Part shown: positions 1 to 6,140 of the stretch, in pieces
Numbering within the stretch: the first letter of the stretch is position 1
How the letters are laid out: every line of letters begins with the position of its first letter
DNA from: Baffinella frigidus
Lineage: Eukaryota; Cryptophyceae; Cryptomonadales; Baffinellaceae
Length of the DNA: 11,075 nucleotides
Direction: 5' to 3'
NCBI GenBank assembly: GCA_026770585.1
Contig: MU646495.1
Location: 72,945-84,019, forward strand
Position numbers and translations under genes: made by a program
The notes under the pieces: model-generated
What the model saw: only the letters and a program-made list of their open reading frames with translations
Told to the model about the DNA's origin: nothing
Database searches by the model: none

Positions 1-45
1 TACGATGTAGGGTTGAGGGTTGAGGATTGGGGGTTCAGTGGGATT
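1..45 (-). repeat. degenerate telomere-like repeats (G-rich strand on plus)
   Basis: The first 40 or so bases read as drifted TTTAGGG/TTGAGGG units (GTAGGG, TTGAGGG, TTGAGGA, TTGGGGG, TTCAGTGGG). The G-rich strand is on the plus strand, opposite to the large arrays at 3362-5852 and 10705-11075. No unit is exact, so this is an old remnant or a chance G-rich run cut by the window edge. Confidence 0.45.
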
Positions 46-61
46 GGCTGGCCATTATTAA

Positions 62-135
62 ATTGACCTGATGGGTGTCTGGTACACATCTGTCAACTTT
101 AGAGCGGGGAAGAGCCCGCCTCACCAAATTGGTGA
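62..135. repeat. cluster of small hairpins
   Basis: Three inverted repeats follow one another. An imperfect one pairs TTGACCTGATGGGTGT (about 64-79) with ACACATCTGTCAA. A second pairs GCGGG with CCCGC around a GAAGAG-type loop near 104-119. The third is the odd-length palindrome CACCAAATTGGTG at 122-134. No gene is seen. They may be ends of decayed mobile elements. Confidence 0.4.
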
Positions 136-272
136 AGCCAAATAGACCGAGGCAGAGCTACGAGGTGTGTGCGTTCGTCAGACCGCGGAGCAGGGTTTAG
201 GGCTTAGGAGTCTGGGATTTTCAGCAGAAAGCCTTCAGGTCTCCTAGCTCTGTCTCAGTCTATCATTTGGCT
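136..272. repeat. inverted-repeat element (MITE-like)
   Basis: The arm at 136-165 (AGCCAAATAGACCGAGGCAG and the ten bases after it) is the near-exact reverse complement of 241-272 (ending TCTATCATTTGGCT). I count about four substitutions and one two-base indel over about 30 positions. The centre holds TTTAGGG-like sequence. A direct repeat GAAAGCCTTCAGGT occurs at 227-240 and again just outside the right arm at 273-286. The 137-bp length and long arms fit a small non-autonomous DNA element. No transposase or clear target duplication is seen. Confidence 0.6.
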
Positions 273-295
273 GAAAGCCTTCAGGTGGCGCATCT

Positions 296-429
296 CGGCC
301 ACCAACTACCAAAAGAGAACCAAATCGAAGCATGGCCAAAGGTGATTTCCCCTGCAGACTAACGGTTGGGCCTTTGGTCTGCAGGGGGGATCAACTTCTG
401 CTTTGGTTCACTTCTGGTGGCTGGTGGGT
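296..429. mobile_element. MITE-like element, copy 1 of a two-copy family
   Basis: The left end (296-326, containing AAAAGAGAACCAAATC) and the right end (402-429, TTTGGTTCACTTCTGGTGGC) form a terminal inverted repeat. Inside is a second, perfect inverted repeat CCCCTGCAGAC (349-359) / GTCTGCAGGGG (377-387). The same two ends in the same order flank a different central hairpin at 10014-10154, so this is a family and not a chance hairpin. The right end overlaps the last codons and stop of the minus-strand ORF 965-408. No encoded protein. The family is not recognised. Confidence 0.6.
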
Positions 430-965
430 ACCTGGCGGTGGAACTTGGACTGCTGGGTGATGCCATCGAGCGAGAACGCCACGGCCGTCACCACGTCCGC
501 CTCGTCCTCCATGCGCACGAAGTCCACGTGCATCGGCGCCACTTTCGCGGTGTAGTACCTGCTGTCGGCCTGCGGTCTGCTCGTCGCGTTGGTCGACGTC
601 ATCGACGCGTGGTGGATCGATGAGTTGAACGTCAGCTGGCTGTTCTCCGGGTGCACGCCCCCCCCGGCGTCCGACATGCTGCCGCCCTTGGTTCCATCAT
701 TGCGGCGAAACTGGTGCCGCGGCCCCCGCCCGACACTGTTCCTTTCGGTCATGGCTCGACCCGGCATCGGGTGGGCCCCCCAGATCTTCGGGAGGCGCTG
801 TGTCTTGGATCCGCGGGCGTCATCAAGAGAGAGGTTGCTGGTCTCCTGGCTGGGCAGCGAGCCGAGGCTCAGCGAGGGGACGATCCACTTGGCGCTGAAC
901 TCCTTCATGTCCGCCTGGCGCTGCTCGCGTTTGCGGCCATAGAACTTCTTCAGGGCCTGCTCCAT
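408..965 (-). CDS. unrecognised protein, possibly truncated at its 3' end
   Basis: A minus-strand frame of 185 residues from ATG 965-963 to TGA at 408-410. The frame stays open upstream to 1004 without another ATG, and a TAA lies just before that. Third positions are strongly G or C, as in the FCP exons, which argues for real coding. The N-terminus is basic and probably helical (MEQALKKFYGRKREQRQADM). The middle is polar and low in hydrophobics (GGSMSDAGGGVHPENSQLTF). Near the C-terminus is an acidic stretch (MHVDFVRMEDEADVVTAVAF). No signal peptide, membrane segment or known domain is visible. The final residues (about PTSHQK) and the stop come from the right end of the element at 296-429, so the original reading frame may have continued, or a CAG|GTACCC splice donor near 430 may lead to a further exon. 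It is divergent from the ORF at 1282. Function unknown. Confidence 0.5.
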   Translation of the reverse strand: MEQALKKFYGRKREQRQADMKEFSAKWIVPSLSLGSLPSQETSNLSLDDARGSKTQRLPKIWGAHPMPGRAMTERNSVGRGPRHQFRRNDGTKGGSMSDAGGGVHPENSQLTFNSSIHHASMTSTNATSRPQADSRYYTAKVAPMHVDFVRMEDEADVVTAVAFSLDGITQQSKFHRQVPTSHQK

Positions 966-1108
966 CTTCTTTCCTTTGACTCCACTTCTCTCCGGTGTCT
1001 TCACTTAGCAACCTTGCCTTGCCGGTGCGATGCCCAGCTGAACTGGATCGCCGGTGGCTCCAGCTTAGCGACCTTCCTCCTCCGCGTCAGCTAAGGGCCA
1101 TCCGCCTG

Positions 1109-1125
1109 GTTGGGATTTTCCCAAC
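1109..1125. repeat. short hairpin GTTGGG/CCCAAC
   Basis: GTTGGG (1109-1114) pairs with CCCAAC (1120-1125) around the loop ATTTT. It lies directly before the larger hairpin at 1130-1187, in the spacer between two divergent ORFs. Its role is unknown. Confidence 0.5.
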
Positions 1126-1129
1126 TGTC

Positions 1130-1187
1130 CAACATTTCACTCAAAGTCAACTGCCCTCTCAGACAGTTGACTTTATGTGAAATGTTG
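1130..1187. repeat. long-arm hairpin between divergent ORFs
   Basis: Arm 1131-1153 (AACATTTCACTCAAAGTCAA then CTG) pairs with 1164-1186 (CAGTTGACTTTATGTGAAAT then GTT). There are two adjacent mismatches in 23 bp, plus one extra outer pair (1130/1187), and the loop is 10 nt (1154-1163). It sits between the start of the minus ORF (965) and the plus ORF (1282). It could be a small palindromic element, a regulatory cruciform or the precursor of a small RNA. The sequence does not decide between these. Confidence 0.65.
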
Positions 1188-1281
1188 CCCTTCCTCTTCG
1201 GAAACGAAGGGCAGCGCGCGCGAGGCGAGGCTGGGCGACAAGGGTACCGCGCGGAGCGACTGCGTCTGTTGATCGGAAAGG

Positions 1282-1659
1282 ATGTGGAGTGACGCTCTGT
1301 CATACCGCGGCGCCGGCGTTGAACACAACATGCCGGAGGGTGTTGTGGCCTCCCTGCTGGCGGGGCTTCCGTCGAGGGGGAAAATGCGGGAGTCGCGGGC
1401 TCCGAAGGAGGAGGTGTCCAAGCGGGAGTTCAGCTCGATTGCGGCGCCGGCGTACATCTGGCAGGACGCGGCGACCACGCCAGAGCCCCCGGCGACGGCC
1501 GTGGTGGCGTCCGAGGACGTGTGGGGCTTCTTTGCGCGGTTCCCAGCCCAGAGCAGCACCCGGCGGGCGGAGCGCGACAACAAGACCGGGGTGAAGCGGC
1601 CACTCGAGCTGAGCGGAAGCAGCTCTGACGGCCAGCGCGCCAAGTTCCGGCTCGGGTAG
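1282..1659 (+). CDS. unrecognised protein, 125 residues
   Basis: An open frame from ATG 1282 to TAG 1657-1659, with an in-frame TGA at 1270-1272 that makes this the first available start. Third codon positions are strongly G or C, and the translation has a balanced composition, unlike the arginine-rich or proline-rich translations of the other frames here. The N-terminus is MWSDALSYRGAGVEHNMPEG. A charged stretch (SRAPKEEVSKREF) lies near residues 38-50, a W/F-rich stretch EDVWGFFARFP near 77-87, and the C-terminus is basic (GVKRPLELSGSSSDGQRAKF). No transmembrane segment, signal peptide or known domain is visible. The basic tail could act as a nuclear localisation signal, but that is inference. 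It could also be one exon of a larger gene. Divergent from the minus ORF at 965-408. Confidence 0.45.
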   Translation: MWSDALSYRGAGVEHNMPEGVVASLLAGLPSRGKMRESRAPKEEVSKREFSSIAAPAYIWQDAATTPEPPATAVVASEDVWGFFARFPAQSSTRRAERDNKTGVKRPLELSGSSSDGQRAKFRLG

Positions 1660-2388
1660 CGTGTTGAGAGCGCGGGTCCTCCGCCAATGCCGCGGCCGCC
1701 AACCCAGCCCTAGTCCGTGGAATCTTGAGCGTAAGTAATTGAGCGTAAGGGTGCGTTGTGTACGTTCCTGTGAAATGCATGTAAACTTCAAAGCTGCGTC
1801 GTCCCGACACGACGGCACCGCCCGAGCAACAAGCTGTTCTACCCCTCGTGCAACACAACTACTTTCAGTGCACGATCCGTGCATGCTCCGGCGCGGCTGC
1901 CAAGCTGCGCTCCAACCTCGGCGAACCTTGCCCCTCGTGTCGGCGCCCGCATCACTGGCAAGGCGAGCTGCGTTGACCGGCACAGGCGTGCAACCTCCAA
2001 CGCTTTTCTCTGGGGAGCAGTCCCGGCGGAAGGACTCGCAGCTTCGAACGGCAGGCGCCTGCGAGTTGTACAGGATAATTTCCAGTGTCCGCCTATGGTG
2101 GGAGTTAAAGGTCCTCAAGGACCTCAAGGACCTAACGCTGCCCGCTACCCTGTGCGCCTAGGGCACACCTACAGAGTAGGGCTGTGGGGTCAAGCTTGCT
2201 AGGTTGAGGAGATTCGATTGAGTGTCCGCTTGTTACCTTGCCTGAGAGCAGAATCGGGGAGGCTCAAGGCAAGTGCGCAAGATGCAAGAGCCCCAGTTTT
2301 CCTCTACTCCGCAAGCATTCTCGCAGATGTACCTTGAGCTCTTGGCTGTGGGGGCTACAGGGACGTCCAGGTCACAAGAACCCAGAAC
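1660..2388. other. no gene seen; short repeats only
   Basis: About 730 bases without a convincing reading frame; the open frames here have arginine-rich or uneven composition and look like shadows. Small structures present are a direct repeat TTGAGCGTAAG (1725-1735 and 1739-1749), a hairpin with arms ACTCGCAG/CTGCGAGT near 2035-2067, and a repeated CTCAAGGAC run near 2112-2132. The first part may hold the 3' untranslated region of the ORF ending at 1659. Confidence 0.5.
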
Positions 2389-2428
2389 TTAAGAACTCGC
2401 ACCGGATTTCGGGCCTGCGTGTTCTTAA
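2389..2428. repeat. inverted repeat TTAAGAAC(T/A)CGCA
   Basis: TTAAGAACTCGCA at 2389-2401 is the reverse complement, with one mismatch, of TGCGTGTTCTTAA at 2416-2428. The 14-nt centre is GC-rich. It lies close to the point where similarity to the FCP gene ends (2463). It could be an end of an old element or a plain hairpin. Confidence 0.5.
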
Positions 2429-2454
2429 TTTAGTACCAGAGTGCTGGCTAAATC

Positions 2455-2520
2455 TCAGGTGTGAGGGGCGAAGGCCGCAGCCGACGCCACCACCGCCGCG
2501 AGAAGCACAGTCCTGAGCAT
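2455..2520 (-). pseudogene. truncated copy of the FCP signal-peptide exon
   Basis: Read on the minus strand from ATG 2520-2518, this encodes [20 protein letters not shown], one further T and then TGA at 2455-2457. The first 19 residues are identical to the start of the FCP gene at 8951, and the nucleotides from about 2463 to 2520 match 8894-8951 almost base for base. Similarity stops two codons after the FAP motif; there is no transit peptide, no splice donor in the expected place and no light-harvesting domain. The upstream flank is also copied (2521-2715). This is a partial gene duplicate that would make only a 21-residue signal peptide if expressed. The alternative, a real first exon joined to an unseen exon, is less likely. 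Confidence 0.8.
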
Positions 2521-2715
2521 CGTTGAGTGACGGGTGCCGTAAAGGACGAAAAGGAAAGATGTCAGTTATTTCGTTATTTTTCAGAAATCCATTTAAAACC
2601 ATTCTAGTTTTTTAGGTCAGCTGGGGTGGCTCCATAACCTGAGATATACGGTTGCCGCCGAGCCCCCTGCCCTCAAAATTCGGAGGTGCCCCTGGCTGGG
2701 GCCTTTCCAGGCGAC
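2521..2715. repeat. duplicated upstream flank of the FCP gene
   Basis: CGTTGAGTGACGGGTGCCG and GGAAAGATGTCAG match 8952-8993, with a short extra stretch (about nine bases near TAAAGGACG) here. TTTTTTAGGTCA then GGCTCCATAACCTG matches 9010-9041. GGTTGCCGCCGAGCC and the following 50 bases then match 9328-9390. The FCP copy carries about 280 further bases between the last two blocks. It probably includes promoter and 5' untranslated sequence, inferred only from position. Confidence 0.7.
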
Positions 2716-2765
2716 ACAAGCCCCTGAAGTGAATTTCGCTGGGGCGTCTTTCCCTCACGTGGCCA

Positions 2766-2785
2766 GGGGGTCGAATTCGACCCCC
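2766..2785. repeat. 20-bp perfect palindrome
   Basis: GGGGGTCGAATTCGACCCCC is its own reverse complement. It stands a few bases before the spacer repeat that begins near 2791. It could be a dyad-symmetric protein site or a small cruciform. Confidence 0.7.
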
Positions 2786-2790
2786 AAGAG

Positions 2791-2824
2791 GTCCTAGGCA
2801 GGTCCTAGCTAGGGCCCTAAGGTA
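2791..2824. repeat. array-border spacer, copy 1, left part
   Basis: CCTAGGCAGGTCCTAG followed by GGGCCCTA and GGTA matches 5490-5517, apart from an extra CTAG here. The copy is interrupted after TA at 2823-2824 by the element at 2825-3263 and resumes at 3264. The left part lies at the border of the telomere-like block. Confidence 0.7.
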
Positions 2825-3263
2825 CAGCCCTTACTCGAAGAGAAGGGCACACAATAGAAGGTCACACGCTGGTTACCCCGATGAGGACCTTAATTATTTT
2901 AAGGTCTTCACACGGACTTGTTTTCTGTGGACATGAATTATTGAAGGTTCGCACACACTTGTTTTGCGGACCTTAATACAGCGAAAAAAATCTGGCCCGA
3001 CATCGCGTACCCCCCCGGAGAATGGAGCTGGCGAATTTTCGGGTCGAAAAGGTGTCAAAATTCCCCAATTTTCGGGTCGGAAAAGGTCGGAAAAGGACTT
3101 TTTTTACCCGAAAATTTAAGGTCCCCATTTAAGGTCCACACACTCGATTTTTTTGAACCTTACTTGCTTAAGGTCCGCAATCACTTGTTTCGGTCGACCT
3201 TATTTTAAGGTCCGCACACTGCCTGTCTCAAAATGATGTGACCTTAACTTCGAGGAAGGGCTG
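2825..3263. mobile_element. 439-bp inverted-repeat element inserted at TA
   Basis: The ends are CAGCCCTTACTCGAAG (2825-2840) and its reverse complement CTTCGAGGAAGGGCTG (3248-3263), matching at 15 of 16 positions. TA stands immediately outside both ends (2823-2824 and 3264-3265). The sequence on the two sides joins to give GGTAGGGCGTATGAGCC, which is exactly what the uninterrupted spacer copy reads at 5514-5530: an empty site in the same window. TA target duplication is the hallmark of Tc1/mariner-type (Stowaway-like) insertions. The inside carries degenerate AAGGTCCGCACAC / GGACCTTA modules in both orientations and TTTTCGGGTCG repeats with an inverted ACCCGAAAATTT. No transposase frame is present, so it is non-autonomous. 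Confidence 0.8.
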
Positions 3264-3298
3264 TAGGGCGTATGAGCCTACCGGCCACTTGAGGGATA
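3264..3298. repeat. array-border spacer, copy 1, right part
   Basis: TAGGGCGTATGAGCCTAC continues to GGGATA and matches 5516-5550 at 31 of 35 positions; all four differences are transitions (C/T or G/A). In both copies the telomere-like array follows, here after about 60 bases of other sequence and at 5551 directly. Confidence 0.75.
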
Positions 3299-3361
3299 GC
3301 CTCCGAGGGCACCTGCGAGGAGCTTGTTTTGTCGAAAAAGGGACTCCCAAACTTCACACCA

Positions 3362-3914
3362 CAACCCTGAACCCTAAACAACTGTAAACCCTTAACCCTT
3401 AACCCTAAACCCGAAGCCCCAAACCATGAGCCCTAAACCCTACAACATAAAACCTAAACCCTAAAATCTCAACCCTAAACCCTGAACCCTAAACCCTGAA
3501 CCCTAAATTCTGGACCCTCAACCCTAAACCCTAAACCCTAAAACCTAAACCCTAAACCCCGACCCCTCAATCCAAAACCCTCAACCCTCAAACTAGACAT
3601 ACACCCTAAACCCTAGGTTTAGGGTTCAGTGTTTCCCCTGAAACCTGAATCCTATCTACACCCTAAACCCTGAAACTTGAACCACAAACCCTAACTCCTA
3701 AACCATAGATCCTATACCCTCATCCTAGACCCTCATCCTAGACCTTAAACCCTGTACCCTACACCCTAAATCCGAACCCCTAAAACCTGAACCGTAAACC
3801 CTAAAACCGAAAATCTAGACCCTGAACCCATTCCCTAACCCCTAAACCCTGAACCAAAAACCACCAACCCAAAGCTCTAAACCTTGAACCCTAAACCCTA
3901 TGCCCTAAACCCTA
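3362..3914 (+). repeat. telomere-like array, degenerate (CCCTAAA/CCCTGAA), segment 1
   Basis: Hundreds of bases of 7-nt units of the CCCTAAA type (G-strand TTTAGGG) with many variants: CCCTGAA, CCTAGAC, CCCTCAA, CCCTACA. At 3604-3634 the orientation switches for about 19 bases. Decay and variant mixing show this is not a functional chromosome end. It is an interstitial or subtelomeric array, interrupted at 3914 by the 247-bp element. Confidence 0.92.
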
Positions 3915-4161
3915 TCCTCCTGCCGGTCTAACAGCAGAATAATTAATTTAGCTTGGAGCCATTTGTCAAACTTTATCTTGTGGTAAAGATATTGAGATTT
4001 CATCGCAGCTTAATGTTTTTTAGCAGAATCTGGAGCTGGAGGCCAAATCTCGAGGATCTTCGCTTTCAGATTTGATGAAAACGGATGAAATTTAGGGGTG
4101 AAATCCAGCAGAATACCTCAAACCTTCAGAAATAGGTTTTTTTTTTGGACCGGCAGGAGGA
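3915..4161. mobile_element. 247-bp inverted-repeat element inserted at TA in the telomere-like array
   Basis: The ends are TCCTCCTGCCGGTC (3915-3928) and its exact reverse complement GACCGGCAGGAGGA (4148-4161). TA lies outside each end (3913-3914, 4162-4163). Removing the element leaves AAACCCTATCCTAAACCC, continuous with the surrounding array. The inside is AT-rich, unlike its neighbours, with AGCAGAAT occurring three times (near 3934, 4022, 4107) and a poly-T run before the right end. Length, short perfect inverted repeat, AT-richness and TA duplication fit a Stowaway-type MITE related to Tc1/mariner elements. No protein is encoded. Confidence 0.82.
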
Positions 4162-5456
4162 TATCCTAAACCCTGTTCTAAACCTAAACCATAAACCCTA
4201 AATCCTATCCTGAAACCTAAACGCTAAACCCTAATCTCTGAACCTGAACCCAAAGTCCTGATGAAACCCTAAACCTTGAATCCTTGATAAACCCTGACCC
4301 CCAAACCCTAAACCCTAACCCTAACCCAAAACCCTAAACCCTGAACCCCAAAACCTAAACATAAACCCTGAACCCTTAAGACCCCTAAACCCTAAACCCT
4401 AAAACCGTGGACCCTAGACACTAGACTCTAAACCCTAAAACCTGAACCCTGAATCCTAGACACTAAACCCTGGACCCTGGACCCTGGAACCCTGAATCCT
4501 AAATCCTAAACCCTAAACCCTGAACCCTAAACCCTAAACCCTAAAAACTACACCCTAAAACCTACTGTCTGAATCCTGAACCCCGGACCCTTAACCACGA
4601 AACCTTGATAAACTCCAAACCCTACGACTCGTACACTTTCAATTCTAAACCCTGAACCAAAAACCATAAACCCTAAACTTAAACCCTAAACCATTCCTCA
4701 TCCTCATATCCTGAACCCTGAACCCTGAACCCTGAACCCTGAACCCTGAACCCTAAACCCTAAACCCTAAACTCTAAACCCTAAACTCTAAACCTAAACC
4801 CTCAACCGTAAACCCTAAACCCTAAACCCGAAACCCGAAACAATGAACCCCAAATCCTAAACCCTGAACCCGTAACCATAAACCATAAATACTTAATCCT
4901 AGTCCCTGAATCCAAATCCCTGAAACATCAACCCTACTTGAACTCTAAACCACTGAATCATAAACCCTGAATCCTCAACTCTAAACCCGAATCCTAAACC
5001 CTAAAACCTAAACCCTTAACACAAAATCCTACAGCCTCAAACCGCAACCCTCAACCCTAAATCCTAGACCCTCAACACTTAATCCTGAAAACTAAACCCT
5101 AAACCCCGAACCCTAGACCCCTACAACCTCAACCACAAACCCTAAACCCTAAGCCCTAACCCCCCCCCCCTCTAAACCCTGAACCCTAAAAAACTTAAAC
5201 CCTAAACCATACACCCTAAACCCTAAACCCTAAACCCTAAACCCTAAACCGCAAATCTCAAACCCTAGACACGAAAGCATAAACCCCAGCACCTCAACCC
5301 TATACCTCAAACTCTGAACACCAAACCCCAAACCCTAAACACCGAACCCTTGATCAACCCTCAACCACCAGCACCCCACCCTAAGCCCTAAACCCTTAAA
5401 TCTCAACCCTAAACCCTAAACCCTCAACCCTAAACGCTAAACCCTATAACCCTTAA
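4162..5456 (+). repeat. telomere-like array, segment 2
   Basis: Continuation of the CCCTAAA/CCCTGAA array. Some blocks are homogeneous: five full plus one partial CCCTGAA units at 4710-4750, then CCCTAAA units. Other stretches are heavily mutated. A poly-C run lies near 5161-5170. It ends shortly before the spacer repeat at 5490. Confidence 0.92.
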
Positions 5457-5463
5457 GTGACAA

Positions 5464-5483
5464 ACGGGCGAATAATCGCCCGT
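5464..5483. repeat. hairpin ACGGGCGA/TCGCCCGT
   Basis: ACGGGCGA (5464-5471) and TCGCCCGT (5476-5483) form a perfect 8-bp stem with the loop ATAA. It sits between the end of the array and the spacer repeat. Confidence 0.65.
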
Positions 5484-5489
5484 GGAAGC

Positions 5490-5550
5490 CCTAGGCAGGT
5501 CCTAGGGCCCTACGGTAGGGCGTATGAGCCTACTGATCACTTAAGGGATA
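5490..5550. repeat. array-border spacer, copy 2 (uninterrupted)
   Basis: CCTAGGCAGGTCCTAG, GGCCCTACGGTAGGGC and GTATGAGCCTACTGATCACT, ending AAGGGATA. It corresponds to 2791-2824 plus 3264-3298 and provides the empty site for the 439-bp element (TA at 5516-5517). GCCCTAC/GTAGGGC inside is a small inverted repeat. A clean CCCTAAA tract starts only a few bases later. Confidence 0.78.
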
Positions 5551-5852
5551 CCCTTAACCCTAAACCCTAAACCCTAAACCCTAAACCCTAAACCCTAAAC
5601 CTTAAACCCTAAACCCTAAACCCTAAACCCTAAACCCTAAACCCTAAACCCTAAACTGAAAACCTGAACCCTCAACCCTGAACCCTAAGCCGTAAACATA
5701 AACCCTGAACCCTTAACAATCTCTAAACCCTAAACCACAAACCCTGAACTCCAAACCCTGAACCCTAAACCCTGAACCCTGAACCCTGAACCATAACAAA
5801 CCCTAAACCCAAAACTCTGAATACTTAACCCTAAACCCTTACCCCCAAACCC
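5551..5852 (+). repeat. telomere-like array with near-perfect CCCTAAA tract
   Basis: From 5558 to 5655 there are 14 consecutive CCCTAAA units with a single changed base (CCTTAAA near 5599). This is by far the cleanest stretch in the window. After 5656 the repeats degrade (CTGAAAACC, CCCTCAA, CCCTGAA) and end at about 5852. The clean tract directly abutting the spacer suggests recent seeding or amplification at that border. Confidence 0.92.
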
Positions 5853-5960
5853 TCGCTTCGTTGCTTATTTCTCAGCGTTATCGCTCTCGCTGTCCTCGCT
5901 GCCCCCCCCAACCCCCTTCGGGAGGCCCCCCCCCCCCCCTCGGGGGGTTAAGCGATCTGT
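5853..5960. other. C-rich low-complexity stretch with hairpin
   Basis: TCGCTTCGTTGC, TCGCTCTCGCTGTCCTCGCT and then long C runs (5905-5912 and 5926-5939) with CCTTCGGGAGG and CTCGGGGGG, which can fold on the C runs. No gene is seen. Long homopolymers here are prone to sequencing error. Confidence 0.5.
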
Positions 5961-5996
5961 GGACCAAACATTTTTCGTGGTTCGTGAGAGAACTCC

Positions 5997-6110
5997 CGCC
6001 TTCTCTTTTATTTTTTTCAAAAACCCCAGTGTAAACGCCCGGCTCTCTTTCCTAATTATTGAGACAAGCAGGGTAGACGCACGCCCTCTTTCTTAGTTAT
6101 TCAGAGACCC
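5997..6110 (-). repeat. 42-bp minisatellite units, reverse orientation
   Basis: 6025-6061 (CCAGTGTAAACGCCCGGCTC, then TCTTTCCTAATTATTGAG) is the reverse complement of the unit at 6668-6709, with a few changes. Flanking pieces CCCGCCTTCTCTTTTATT and CGCCCTCTTTCTTAGTTATT look like further, more diverged units. Confidence 0.6.
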
Positions 6111-6140
6111 ACACCTCAACAACACCCGTTTTTGAGGGGT

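Noticed and set aside
260-280. Possible dinoflagellate spliced-leader sequence (CATTTGGCTGAAAG)
   Set aside because: It differs from the known leader at several positions, and the FCP gene has ordinary introns.
1300-2127. Long minus-strand open frame (275 codons) opposite the ORF at 1282-1659
   Set aside because: Arginine-rich, low-complexity translation typical of the antisense of GC3-rich coding DNA; the plus frame has the better codon pattern.
3362-3914. CRISPR-like regular repeat array
   Set aside because: The units are 7-nt telomere-type repeats without spacers.
3362-5852. Functional chromosome end (telomere)
   Set aside because: Repeats are heavily mutated, hold an inserted element and are followed by a gene-bearing segment, so the array is interstitial or subtelomeric in this window.
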